DNA from: a virus
Virus record (IMG/VR): IMGVR_UViG_3300028864_000016
Coordinates: 1-64,000 of that record
Direction: 5' to 3' (one strand)
Length of the DNA: 64,000 nucleotides
Shown here one piece after another: positions 7,863 to 15,713 of this stretch (position 1 is the first letter of the stretch; every line of letters starts with the position of its first letter). The notes beneath the pieces are model-generated. The model did no database searches and had not been told where the DNA came from. It saw nothing but the letters and a program-made list of their open reading frames with translations. Made by a program: the position numbers and the translations under genes.

Positions 7863-8053
7863 AATTGATACTCCTTTAAGTATAATTTAATTTCATTATT
7901 TAATATATCAGTAGTCTTTATAATTCTAATGTCTGTATTAAACCTATCTAAAGTGATCCACTGGTCAAATATACAGTACTGATTATCTTTAACAAATATA
8001 TTTGCGACTTTTCTTATATCATTGTAATAATTTATATTATTATTTCTAAAAAC
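7859..8053 (-). pseudogene. Start-less gene remnant
   Basis: An open frame of 64 codons with coding-like content (NDIRKVANIFVKDNQYCIFD, then QWITLDRFNTDI). It ends TGA overlapping the start of the 7593-7862 gene, as a real upstream cistron would. It has no ATG, GTG or TTG near its 5' end and follows a stop, so the start has been lost. Confidence 0.4.
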
Positions 8054-8059
8054 TTATTC

Positions 8060-8474
8060 CTAAACCTTGCTTAATCTTATTTCTTCTCTACGTTCTTTGA
8101 GTAGATGTTTAAAATCACCATTTCAATCACTTTTAATGAGTTTGATTCATCAACATAAATATTTTCATAGAAATCAACCTCAGCTTTTAAATTATCTTGT
8201 AAAGGTACTATAAATCTAAATTTACTTATTAAACTATTAGGTTGTCTATTTTTATATAAATCTTCATATGTATCTTTTGATATTTCAACTTCATACTCTT
8301 CTCTAATCTTATCACCTTTACTTTAACAGTTAAATAATATTGCCAACTATTAATTTCTCATATTCTTACTTCTGGTGTGTAAGATAAATAACTTTGTTTT
8401 ATTAATTTACTTGGATACAATATCCACATGTTTTCAACGTTTCCATTGAATAAAAACTTTCTTTCTATTTCCAT
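8060..8474 (-). pseudogene. Broken CYTH-domain gene
   Basis: Starts MEIERKFLFNGNVENMW, the ExExK signature that opens CYTH proteins (triphosphatases or class IV adenylate cyclases). It continues LIKQSYLSYTPEVRI, then TGA, then EINSWQYYLTVK. A frameshift follows to KGDKIREEYEVEISKDTYED, then SLISKFRFIVPL and AEVDFYENIYVDE, and further shifts near the end. An intact CYTH protein is about 150-180 residues, which fits the span. At least one stop and two frameshifts inactivate it. Confidence 0.65.
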
Positions 8475-8570
8475 ATTATATACTCTCCCTTATTTTTATT
8501 TAAATAATCCATTTTTAATTTTGTTTTTTATATTACAAAACATCTCCTTATATTATTTATTTTATTTACA

Positions 8571-8602
8571 AAGGGTATACTACTATTAAATAATATACCC
8601 TT
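8571..8602 (-). terminator. Probable intrinsic terminator
   Basis: Stem AAGGGTATA / TATACCCTT directly after the 8609-9067 gene. The T-run is weak, so termination efficiency is uncertain. Confidence 0.5.
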
Positions 8603-8608
8603 ATATTT

Positions 8609-9067
8609 CTACCTGTTTGCAAATTCTGCTGGAATTAATGCTTTAAAATTAATGTATGTTCCAAAAAATACATGCATAGCACTTTTAATTTCTGATAAAC
8701 TTGGTTTTGATATATTATAAATATTTTCAATTGTATCAGCATCTGAATTATTTACATCTTCAAGAGTGTTAAAACCAGCTCTTTTTAATGTATTAAATGT
8801 TCTTTGGCTAATATATCCATCACTTAATAAATATTCCACGTTGTGAACATCTGACAATGTATATAATTTTGTTGATTTTCTAAAAGTCTTAGCAACTCCA
8901 CCGTTTTCTTTCCAGTGGCTTTTAAAACTTGAGAAATCACTTGCTAAGCGTACTGTTATAGATTTTTCAGTTTCTTTTTCAATTTTTATAACTTCAAATA
9001 AAAATCCATCTGTTTCTGGAATTTCCATTCCTACCTTTAATTCACTTGCATTTATTGTTATTATCAT
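8609..9067 (-). CDS. RNA polymerase alpha-CTD-like protein
   Basis: A 152-residue protein. The N-terminal half is a beta-rich module (ELKVGMEIPETDGFLFEVI and following). Residues about 95-145 match the C-terminal domain of bacterial RNA polymerase alpha subunit: ISQRTFNTLKRAGFNTLEDV, then NISKPSLSEIK. Residues equivalent to E. coli R265, N268 and K271 (DNA minor groove, UP-element and activator contacts) are kept, as is S299. The position equal to K298 is proline. There is no alpha-NTD, so it cannot assemble as alpha. It could compete for UP elements or for activators on the host polymerase (inference). Start ATG 9067 follows AAGGAG; leader hairpin at 9090-9115. Confidence 0.7.
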   Translation of the reverse strand: MIITINASELKVGMEIPETDGFLFEVIKIEKETEKSITVRLASDFSSFKSHWKENGGVAKTFRKSTKLYTLSDVHNVEYLLSDGYISQRTFNTLKRAGFNTLEDVNNSDADTIENIYNISKPSLSEIKSAMHVFFGTYINFKALIPAEFANR

Positions 9068-9089
9068 TATAATCATTCTCCTTTTTCTG

Positions 9090-9115
9090 CTTTAACTCCG
9101 TGTAGGTGAGTAGCT
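9090..9115 (-). promoter_or_regulatory. Conserved leader RNA hairpin, copy B
   Basis: Minus-strand RNA: AGCT, then ACTC-ACCTACACG-GAGT, then TAAAGC, ahead of AAAAAGGAG. Same plan as the copies at 7447, 10536 and 18097. Confidence 0.6.
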
Positions 9116-9142
9116 ATTACTTATTAATTTATTTATATATTA

Positions 9143-9427
9143 TTAATTTAATATTGTTGCTTTTCTAGCTACAAACCACATAGGCTCTATTCTGTCCATT
9201 ATCAAAGTTTCATCTAATGTCATTTGATAACGAGGATTGTTTTTATTGTATCTATCTAATGACTGTTTTCTTTCTTCTATTGTTTCTAAATCTATAACTT
9301 TTAATGTATATTGTGGTGTATCACATGCCTCTGAATATGGTTCAATTCCAATTACTTCATATGTAGTATTTCCCATTTTGCATTGAGTTCCTATTTTTAC
9401 AGTTTTAATTACATTTTCAATTTTCAT
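9143..9427 (-). CDS. Hypothetical protein
   Basis: A 94-residue protein, likely beta-rich (KTVKIGTQCKMGNTTYEVIG). AAAGGAG ribosome site; the in-frame TTG at 9436 lies in the spacer. First gene downstream of the 9495-9523 promoter. Function unknown. Confidence 0.6.
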   Translation of the reverse strand: MKIENVIKTVKIGTQCKMGNTTYEVIGIEPYSEACDTPQYTLKVIDLETIEERKQSLDRYNKNNPRYQMTLDETLIMDRIEPMWFVARKATILN

Positions 9428-9494
9428 ATCAATCAATCTCCTTTTATAGTCATTTAAGACTTTTTTATATTTATTAATTTATTTCCTTGAGATA

Positions 9495-9546
9495 ATAATA
9501 CTACGTTTTGATATGTTTGTCTATAGTTTTTAAACAAATTAATAAA
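9495..9546 (-). promoter_or_regulatory. Promoter plus upstream motif
   Basis: Leftward TATTAATTTGTT, about 9 bases, TAGACA (9518-9523), 17 bases, TATTAT (9495-9500). The same layout, with the same TAGACA and TATTAT, occurs at 15259-15310. Confidence 0.7.
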
Positions 9547-9628
9547 ATTATTTTTATATAAAACTTATGTTTTATCACTTCTTTAAATTGTGCCAAAATT
9601 TATAATCTATTTAATTTTCTCCTTATCA

Positions 9629-9814
9629 TTACCCATATATTTCATCAACTCCATAAAAGTCAAATTCTATTTCTGATAATTTGCCATCATATTTATCATA
9701 TTGTTTTGTATTTTCTAATATCTTCTTGACTTCCTCTAAAGATTCTGCTCTAATTAATAATATTTTTATGTCCCAAACTTCAAAACCAGTCTCTATATAC
9801 TTAAATAATTTCAT
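9629..9814 (-). CDS. Small hypothetical protein
   Basis: A 61-residue protein (MKLFKYIETGFEVWDIKILL), with a ferredoxin-like alternation of strands and helices possible. AAAGGAAG ribosome site. No family recognised. Confidence 0.5.
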   Translation of the reverse strand: MKLFKYIETGFEVWDIKILLIRAESLEEVKKILENTKQYDKYDGKLSEIEFDFYGVDEIYG

Positions 9815-9893
9815 AAAAAATTCACTTCCTTTACCTTTTTATCTCATTTATGAGCTTATTGTAATCTATAATTTATTTAAAATTATATGTTGT

Positions 9894-10076
9894 TTAATAA
9901 TGTCCAAATTCTTGTTCTGTATCATACTCAAACCAATCATTAAAATTTTGTTCTTCTTTTGGAACTCTTTCTATTAATGGTATGGCATGGTTTTTGTTAT
10001 ACTTTATTTTGGGATTCCCTTTTCTATATATGCTACCACTTACATGACAACATATCACTACATCTTTAAATTTCAT
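9894..10076 (-). CDS. Small hypothetical protein
   Basis: A 60-residue protein (MKFKDVVICCHVSGSIYRKG) with adjacent cysteines early on. ATG at 10097 is also in frame, but AGAGGGA precedes ATG 10076 at about 10 bases. Function unknown. Confidence 0.5.
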   Translation of the reverse strand: MKFKDVVICCHVSGSIYRKGNPKIKYNKNHAIPLIERVPKEEQNFNDWFEYDTEQEFGHY

Positions 10077-10097
10077 AATTTTAATTCCCTCTTTCAT

Positions 10098-10177
10098 TTA
10101 TTAATTTGTTTTACTTATTAATATAATTATATCAAATACGCTGAGAACTACAATGGTTTTTAAATAAATTAACAGAA
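10098..10177 (-). promoter_or_regulatory. Promoter bracketed by an inverted motif pair
   Basis: Downstream copy AACAAATTAATAA (10098-10110, with transcription), upstream copy (plus strand AATAAATTAACAGAA, 10163-10177). Between them, leftward TTGTAG, 16 bases, TATAAT. Confidence 0.6.
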
Positions 10178-10218
10178 AAACAATTCAACATATACTACTG
10201 AAATAATCATTTTATATA

Positions 10219-10515
10219 TTAAATTGCTAAAAGAGTACTTATGATTTCATCAATAACTGAGATAGGTGTTTTATTTTCCTTGTTTCCTGTATTGCCAATA
10301 TTAATATATTCATCTTCATCAATAAATACATTATAAATATAAACTTCTTCTCCATTGTCATCATCTTCATAACTTACGCCAATACTAATATCACTATTAT
10401 CTATATTTTCTATTGTATTAGTTTGAAAAATGCCCTCATTCTTTATTAATTCATTAAAAAATATTTCTTTATTAATAAATTCTAAAATCTCAGATGAATT
10501 TTTTGTAAATTTCAT
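10219..10515 (-). CDS. Hypothetical acidic protein
   Basis: A 98-residue acidic protein (SIGVSYEDDDNGEEVYIYNV in the middle). AAGGGAG ribosome site. Hairpin copy A is in its leader. Function unknown. Confidence 0.6.
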   Translation of the reverse strand: MKFTKNSSEILEFINKEIFFNELIKNEGIFQTNTIENIDNSDISIGVSYEDDDNGEEVYIYNVFIDEDEYINIGNTGNKENKTPISVIDEIISTLLAI

Positions 10516-10535
10516 AATATCTACTCCCTTATGTA

Positions 10536-10564
10536 CCTTAACTCCCTTATAAAGGTGAGTGGCT
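10536..10564 (-). promoter_or_regulatory. Conserved leader RNA hairpin, copy A
   Basis: Minus-strand RNA: AGCC, then ACTC-ACCTTTATAAGG-GAGT, then TAAGG, before AAGGGAG. Confidence 0.6.
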
Positions 10565-10568
10565 AATG

Positions 10569-10644
10569 TTTTAATTTGTTTCTATAATTACATTATACTC
10601 TCATTCTATGGTAAGTCAAGTATTATTTTAATAAATTAATATAA
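10569..10644 (-). promoter_or_regulatory. Regulatory gap with an inverted motif pair
   Basis: Motif copies at 10569-10581 (read leftward AAACAAATTAAAA) and 10630-10644 (plus strand AATAAATTAATATAA) flank the short gap that must hold the promoter of the 10219-10515 gene. Confidence 0.5.
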
Positions 10645-10677
10645 TTATTTTCGATTAAAATACTAACTTTATAGTAA

Positions 10678-11580
10678 TTATTTAGCTTGAATTACTTCAT
10701 CATTCTGCGTAGTCACTGTTAAACTATCATCTACTTTATAACTGTCATTATCTGCATAGAATGAATATAAATTATTATCTATTTTAATTACAACTAAATT
10801 ATTTTGTTCTGGATAAGTAGCAACTACACTTGCTTTATATTCACCGTTTAACGCCTCATGTACGTCTTTAGATTCTAAGTCAAGTATTATTCTATCTCCT
10901 TTATTCCATTGCTCATGGTCTTCTATAGCACGTTCAAAATTATATACTTTATTATTATATTCTGCTTGGATAAAATACTTATCAGAATTAATTACAGTTG
11001 CATTTACGTCTTGTGCCATTACTGGATTAGATGTAGTTAATAATACTATAGTTGCTATTACAAATGATTTTACAAATGTCTTAACTTGTTTAACAGTATT
11101 ATTAGGTTTAGTTGTTTTTGTGGTAGCTTGGTTTAATTCTTCTAATTTGAATGATAACCAGTCAAAGTCTTCTCTGTTTTCTACTTCTTGTGATAATTCT
11201 GTAAAGATTCTATCTGCTTCAATTTCTTCTTGAGTTCCCTCTATTGCGTTTCTAAAGTTTGCTTTTGCTTCTTGATATTTAATGTATAGTTGTTCATTTG
11301 ATAAGGTTTTAATTGATTCTTCATTTGATTTATTATATTTTTTTAATAAATTTTCCACGAATTCTTTATTTGCTGGAGTATTTTCATTTATTTCTTCATT
11401 ATTAATCATATCATGAACATCTAATTTCATTTCACTTGCTTTTTTATCATCATATCCCATAATATTTTTCCATCTATCTATTTCTCTTTCAAAATTTAAT
11501 AATATATCTAATTTACTTATTGGATATTCGTTCCATGCATAAGATTTAACTTTAAAATATTTATTTATTGTTGTTTTCAT
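10678..11580 (-). CDS. Single-pass membrane protein, unknown function
   Basis: A 300-residue protein. A soluble, charged N-terminal part (about 1-165) is followed by one hydrophobic segment (SFVIATIVLLTTSNPVMAQD, about 170-190). A beta-rich C-terminal domain follows, with repeated turns and aromatics (YKASVVATYPEQNNLVVIKI). The hydrophobic segment ends like a signal peptidase site (VMAQ), so the C-terminal domain may be outside the cell or even released (inference). AAGGAG ribosome site before ATG 11580. Its mRNA begins with a structured element (11660-11750). Confidence 0.6.
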   Translation of the reverse strand: MKTTINKYFKVKSYAWNEYPISKLDILLNFEREIDRWKNIMGYDDKKASEMKLDVHDMINNEEINENTPANKEFVENLLKKYNKSNEESIKTLSNEQLYIKYQEAKANFRNAIEGTQEEIEADRIFTELSQEVENREDFDWLSFKLEELNQATTKTTKPNNTVKQVKTFVKSFVIATIVLLTTSNPVMAQDVNATVINSDKYFIQAEYNNKVYNFERAIEDHEQWNKGDRIILDLESKDVHEALNGEYKASVVATYPEQNNLVVIKIDNNLYSFYADNDSYKVDDSLTVTTQNDEVIQAK

Positions 11581-11659
11581 TTTAATCATACTCCTTAATT
11601 TAATTATTAAATATTTTTTATTTGCTTTAATTTATTTAACTTGTCTGTTTTATATGTAA

Positions 11660-11750
11660 GTTACAACTTTTAACTATTTAAATTTTATACTTGAACTATC
11701 CTGCCACGCATTCTAGCTTGGAGACTTAAAAGGTTTTATTAAGTTGTAAC
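11660..11750 (-). ncRNA. Structured 5' leader RNA (riboswitch- or attenuator-like)
   Basis: Read leftward, GTTACAACTT (11741-11750) and AAGTTGTAAC (11660-11669) form a perfect 10-bp helix closing a 71-base domain. Inside are further G+C-richer segments (AAGTCTCCAAGCTAGAATGC and GTGGCAGGATAGTTC). The promoter at 11767-11795 would start transcription a few bases before the helix, so it forms the very 5' end of the message. The class is not recognised. Confidence 0.55.
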
Positions 11751-11766
11751 CTTGTCTACATTTATA

Positions 11767-11808
11767 ATTATAAAGGATTGTTTTGTATTTGTCAATAAAT
11801 TAATAGAA
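11767..11808 (-). promoter_or_regulatory. Consensus promoter with motif fused to -35
   Basis: Leftward CTATTAATTTATTGACA: TTGACA is 11790-11795, spacer 17, TATAAT 11767-11772. Perfect consensus boxes, with the motif touching -35. Confidence 0.75.
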
Positions 11809-11825
11809 ATACTTTGAATTGTTTT

Positions 11826-13544
11826 TCACACTGCAACTTGTTCTGATTTCTCTATTTCTGATAAATAATAATTTAATATTATTTTAGCATCTTTTAAAGT
11901 CGAACAACTACCCTTTTTAAAACTATTTCCATTTGCATCAACTGCAATAAAAGTTCCCCAAATATTTAATATATAATAATCTTGTGCATTTACTATAGTT
12001 ATATAAGCAGTTTTTTCAACCAAGTTACTACCTTGAAAATAATTATTTCCATTTGAAATTGATACATTAACTTGTTTTTTAATTCTCTTATATTCATATT
12101 CTTTTTTATTTGATAATACTGCATCAATAAACTTTTTATCTTTTTCTTTTATTATTTTACCTTTTATATCCCCTAGTTTGCTTTTATATTCACTCTCTAG
12201 TGCTATTAGCTCTCTCATTAAGTTATCGTGTCTAGAATTCATTTTAGCGTCTTTACGTGCATTTCTTCCGTCTCTACCTGTTGTCATCCAGCTTGGGTTG
12301 TCTGCATTATTTCTAAGTAGTTTATAATAATTTTCATAGTAACGTTTCTTATAACTATTTAACCATGATTTATATTTATTCTTAATTGAATTATCTTCTA
12401 ACTTATCTAATTCGATAATAAATTTATTTTGATAATTATTTAAATAATTTAATATTTCTTGTTGGTGGTCACGTTCTTTAGTTCTCATAACCCAATGACC
12501 ATCATTTTCTCTTTTGCTTATTTCTTTAGATATTAGAAAATTTTCAGCGTTTATATTATCAATGTTAATTTCTATTGGTTCAACTTCTTTTAACTCTGTT
12601 GTATTGATTGTATTATTTTCTTGTTGCCCTTCATTATTTAATAAACCTATTGATTGCAAAAATTGTTTCGCTTGCTCTGAGTCTTTAGTATACCAACATT
12701 TATTAAATTTTGCCCACCTGTAACCATTTGCTTTTAACTGATTTCTAATTTCTTCACTTGGTTTGTCATTGAAATATAATTCTATTCCGTTCTTTTCTGT
12801 ATTAAATTTAACTTCACAACCAATTTCATTGTTTATAGTTTGTTCTGTTGATTCTATTGTTATTTCTTGAATTGATTCAACTGCTGAAGTTTCTTTTGTT
12901 TCTGGTTCTGCAACAATTTCTATAACTTCAACTGGTTTAGATTCTTTTATTATATCACCTTTTTTAGTTTCTATTTTATTAAGAACTTCACAAACTTTTA
13001 TTATTTCTTGAGTTAATCCTATTGTGCAACTATATTCATTACCTGAAGAAATAGTTTGACCTTTTTTTCCTAATTCCTTGATATATATTGTTTTATTTTC
13101 TCTAAATTTAACTAACCATATAGTTCTATTTCCTATGTATTTTTCTCCAAAAGTTCCAAATTTAATTCCATTAGGAAATTTAATAATTGAACCATCTTTT
13201 ACTTCTTGATTTTCTGATTTTACAAATTCAATTACTACTTCTTCTGAGTTAATTCCATTTAAATACTCATTAACTTCCTTTTTAGCTTTCTTCAAATCAG
13301 TCACTATTTCTATATTCATATTTGGGTCATTTTTGATTGATTTTTCATTGTAAAAATAATATCTATATCCACCACTTTTTTCAGTTCCATCAAGTTTAAC
13401 TTTAATTAAGCAATATTCATTTTTTACTATTGAATATCTAGCATCTTTCTTTGTGTAATCGTGAGCTACAACATATATATCATTTTCGCCTTTAACTATA
13501 GTTCCTGTTAATTTAACAAATTGACCTTCTTGTAATTGTAACAT
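11826..13544 (-). CDS. Phage polyvalent-type protein
   Basis: A 572-residue multidomain protein. Two beta-rich modules occupy the first 180 residues. A low-complexity acidic linker (about 190-240) follows. Next comes a module (EVKFNTEKNGIELYFNDKPS, then LKANGYRWAKFNKCWYTKD) typical of the small associated domains in large phage polyvalent proteins. Then comes a helical region with charged pairs and a C-terminal beta module (YITIVNAQDYYILNIWGTF). Such proteins can travel with phage DNA and act against host defences; that role is inferred from the family only. TTACAA-type leader with AGTGAGG ribosome site. Confidence 0.6.
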   Translation of the reverse strand: MLQLQEGQFVKLTGTIVKGENDIYVVAHDYTKKDARYSIVKNEYCLIKVKLDGTEKSGGYRYYFYNEKSIKNDPNMNIEIVTDLKKAKKEVNEYLNGINSEEVVIEFVKSENQEVKDGSIIKFPNGIKFGTFGEKYIGNRTIWLVKFRENKTIYIKELGKKGQTISSGNEYSCTIGLTQEIIKVCEVLNKIETKKGDIIKESKPVEVIEIVAEPETKETSAVESIQEITIESTEQTINNEIGCEVKFNTEKNGIELYFNDKPSEEIRNQLKANGYRWAKFNKCWYTKDSEQAKQFLQSIGLLNNEGQQENNTINTTELKEVEPIEINIDNINAENFLISKEISKRENDGHWVMRTKERDHQQEILNYLNNYQNKFIIELDKLEDNSIKNKYKSWLNSYKKRYYENYYKLLRNNADNPSWMTTGRDGRNARKDAKMNSRHDNLMRELIALESEYKSKLGDIKGKIIKEKDKKFIDAVLSNKKEYEYKRIKKQVNVSISNGNNYFQGSNLVEKTAYITIVNAQDYYILNIWGTFIAVDANGNSFKKGSCSTLKDAKIILNYYLSEIEKSEQVAV

Positions 13545-13567
13545 ATCAATCTACCTCACTTCAATTA

Positions 13568-13654
13568 TTTTAATTTGTTTACTTGTTCCCTATGTATCTA
13601 TTATAAGTCACGACTTATATATCTGTCAATAACTTTTTTAATAAATTAATAGGA
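13568..13654 (-). promoter_or_regulatory. Promoter with motif pair and internal palindrome
   Basis: Leftward: motif at 13640-13654, TTGACA (13624-13629), 17-18 bases, TATAAT, then a ribosome-site-proximal motif AAACAAATTAAAAT (13568-13580). Overlapping the spacer and -10 is an 18-base palindrome TATAAGTCACGACTTATA (13602-13619). It is also seen at 14491. Confidence 0.7.
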
Positions 13655-13678
13655 TTATTTAAATATATTTTTTATTGC

Positions 13679-13876
13679 TTATAGATTGTTATATTTACGT
13701 GCTTTAACTTCTTTTATTAATTCCTCAATATCCTGTATATCTTCAAATGTTGCTTTATTCTTAATAAAACTTTTACAAGCTGATTTACTTTTTGTATAAT
13801 TAACTTTATCCTTGTTCTTATCTTCCCATGCCTTAACTGCTTGTAATTGTGCCTTAGATGTTTTTATACCCTCCAT
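13679..13876 (-). CDS. Small basic protein, possible regulator
   Basis: A 65-residue protein (SKAQLQAVKAWEDKNKDKVN). The SKxQLxAVKxWEDKNKDK start resembles small plasmid and phage proteins that lead into ribbon-helix-helix-like folds. It ends in an acidic helix (EDIQDIEELIKEVKARKYNN). AAGGAGG ribosome site. A DNA-binding role is only a guess. Confidence 0.55.
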   Translation of the reverse strand: MEGIKTSKAQLQAVKAWEDKNKDKVNYTKSKSACKSFIKNKATFEDIQDIEELIKEVKARKYNNL

Positions 13877-13985
13877 TATTTAAACCTCCTTACATGGTCT
13901 TATATAGTCTTTATTTGCTTATATAATTATAATAGTATTGTTACATATTTGTAAAGAAAAAGAAGCTTCTCAGCCTCCTATCTTA

Positions 13986-14246
13986 TTAATCAATAAACCC
14001 TTCTAACATTAATATTATTCCATATAACGCTTTTCTTTTTTCCTCAATTGAATTTGTATCGTTTAAACCATTAAAACAACTTCTATAATATTCTAATACT
14101 TCTACTGCTTCATTATTGTTTATTTCATTTATTAAGTCGTTCTTAAATTCTTCAATATTACCTTTGTAATAAAATACTAACCCTTCTTTAAAATTGCTTT
14201 CATATTTTACTATTTCATTTACTACCGCCATATTATTTTTCTTCAT
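13986..14246 (-). CDS. Hypothetical protein
   Basis: An 86-residue, mostly helical protein (FKNDLINEINNNEAVEVLEY). AAAGGAG ribosome site. Second cistron after the 39-codon frame at 14299. Function unknown. Confidence 0.55.
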   Translation of the reverse strand: MKKNNMAVVNEIVKYESNFKEGLVFYYKGNIEEFKNDLINEINNNEAVEVLEYYRSCFNGLNDTNSIEEKRKALYGIILMLEGFID

Positions 14247-14298
14247 TTTAATCGACTCCTTTAATATTAATTAATTTATTATGTAAGTAGGTTATATT

Positions 14299-14418
14299 CT
14301 ATTTAATATATAACCATGAAAATATTTTAGCTTTAGCAACTTGATCTTTTAACATTCTTTGTAACTCTTCTGCTTTAACTTCTTTGATTGTTCTATCCTT
14401 GTAGACTATAACTGCCAT
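14299..14418 (-). CDS. Very small protein (39 aa)
   Basis: MAVIVYKDRTIKEVKAEELQ, then a helix ending KAKIFSWLYIK. AAAGGAG site 10 bases upstream. It sits directly behind the 14441-14562 promoter region. Its size limits certainty. Confidence 0.5.
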   Translation of the reverse strand: MAVIVYKDRTIKEVKAEELQRMLKDQVAKAKIFSWLYIK

Positions 14419-14440
14419 AAATATCATTCTCCTTTAAATT

Positions 14441-14562
14441 TATTAATTTGTTTTACTTGTTGCTAAGTTCCCTTAGCTGATAATATAATTATAAGTCATG
14501 ACTTAGATTTTGTAAAAGTTAATTTAAGGTTATTTGGGATTGTTTATAACAAATTAATAGAG
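14441..14562 (-). promoter_or_regulatory. Promoter with motif pair and palindrome
   Basis: Leftward: motif CTATTAATTTGTT (14548-14562), TTTACA (14511-14516), 17 bases, TATAAT (14488-14493), then AACAAATTAATA (14441-14452). The palindrome TAAGTCATGACTTA overlaps the spacer next to -10, as at 13602. The rest of 14563-14694 shows no gene. Confidence 0.65.
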
Positions 14563-14694
14563 TTATACTTTGTTTATCTCTTAATATCTCCGTTTTACTA
14601 TATTTTTAATTTTATTTTATCTTAATTTATTGATAAAAGAGTTGTTTTAAAGCAATATTGATTATTAGTATCATTTATAAAAATGCAAAAAAGA

Positions 14695-14716
14695 AAACTG
14701 GATTTTACTCCAGCTT
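14695..14716 (-). terminator. Intrinsic terminator
   Basis: Minus-strand stem AAGCTGGA / TCCAGTTT followed by TCTTTTTTG, behind the 14740-15018 gene. Confidence 0.7.
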
Positions 14717-14739
14717 CATCATATTTTTATTTAATTGTT

Positions 14740-15018
14740 TTATATTGCTTTTAAAAGTTTATTTTCTTCAATTTCATTTTTGAATTTCTCAATTATATCT
14801 GGATAATCTTTTAAAACTTCATTAGATACGTTTAACCCTGTCCATATTGCATCCATTATAGCAACTTTGTGTTTTGCTATCTCTGTTTGTATTCTTGTTC
14901 TTATCCATCCTTCTGGTTTTTCTATTTGGTCTAACCATATTTCTTTTTTATGTTCGCTTAAAGTATTATAAATACCATTTAAATATTCTTTCTTAGTAAC
15001 TTCAAATATATTTTTCAT
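14740..15018 (-). CDS. Hypothetical protein
   Basis: A 92-residue protein (MKNIFEVTKKEYLNGIYNTL, with WLDQIEKPEGWIRTRIQTEI). AAAAGGAG ribosome site; ATG 15027 is too close to it. Second gene of a two-gene operon with 15043-15207. Function unknown. Confidence 0.55.
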   Translation of the reverse strand: MKNIFEVTKKEYLNGIYNTLSEHKKEIWLDQIEKPEGWIRTRIQTEIAKHKVAIMDAIWTGLNVSNEVLKDYPDIIEKFKNEIEENKLLKAI

Positions 15019-15042
15019 ATTAATCATTCTCCTTTTAATTTA

Positions 15043-15207
15043 TTATTTATCTAATCCACCATTTTTAACACAATATTCTTTTATAATTTCCTGTGCCTTC
15101 TTATGAGCGTCTTCTAATTCTCCAGTATGTAATTGGTCTCCATTCTTTAGTGAAAACAGTACAAATTCTATTGTTTGCATTGCGTTTGTTAATTCTTTAA
15201 TATCCAT
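15043..15207 (-). CDS. Small hypothetical protein (54 aa)
   Basis: MDIKELTNAMQTIEFVLFSL, then a helix ending CVKNGGLDK. AAGGTGG ribosome site. First gene behind the 15259-15287 promoter, with its own motif pair. Function unknown. Confidence 0.55.
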   Translation of the reverse strand: MDIKELTNAMQTIEFVLFSLKNGDQLHTGELEDAHKKAQEIIKEYCVKNGGLDK

Positions 15208-15235
15208 ATTTATAACCACCTTATCTTTTATTTTA

Positions 15236-15310
15236 TATTAATTTGTTTTCTTGAATTAATAATACCACTTTTTAATATTCCTGTCTATAGTTTTTAACAA
15301 ATTAATATAA
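15236..15310 (-). promoter_or_regulatory. Promoter bracketed by inverted motif copies
   Basis: Leftward: TATTAATTTGTT (upstream copy), TAGACA (15282-15287), 17 bases, TATTAT (15259-15264), then AACAAATTAATA (15236-15247) before the ribosome site. One of the clearest examples of the arrangement. Confidence 0.75.
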
Positions 15311-15380
15311 AAAGTTTTGATAAAAGGTGGTTTTTATTGGAAGTTAATATTTGTTAATTTATTAAAAATCCAATTATCTG

Positions 15381-15462
15381 ACCGTAAGGGAAGAAAAGCG
15401 TAGCGGTAGCTACAAGACTGTTATCCACTAAATGTTGTATTATCACCTAACGCCCTAACGGT
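15381..15462. other. Possible structured RNA in gene-free gap
   Basis: Within the 500-base gene-free stretch 15208-15713. ACCGTAAGGG (15381-15390) pairs with CCCTAACGGT (15453-15462) with one mismatch, enclosing the hairpin GTAGC-GGTA-GCTAC (15400-15413). It is richer in G+C than its surroundings. Strand and function unknown. I see nothing else in the gap. Confidence 0.35.
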
Positions 15463-15713
15463 TGTTCTTTTGCTCGTCTTTCAGACTTCACAAATAGAAT
15501 TGATTTATTTAATTGAAAAAGTGCCTATTTTAGTTAATATATATTATTACTTTTATATATATTCTATTTAACAGACACCACCTTCAACCCTAGTCATAGA
15601 GCCATTCTTTTTTGATTTTATAACTTCTCACTCTTTTAATTTGTTTAATTGTATTTGTTTTAATATGTAAAATCCTTTTATTTCTTTATATTTTAATTTA
15701 TTTTATAACTTTT

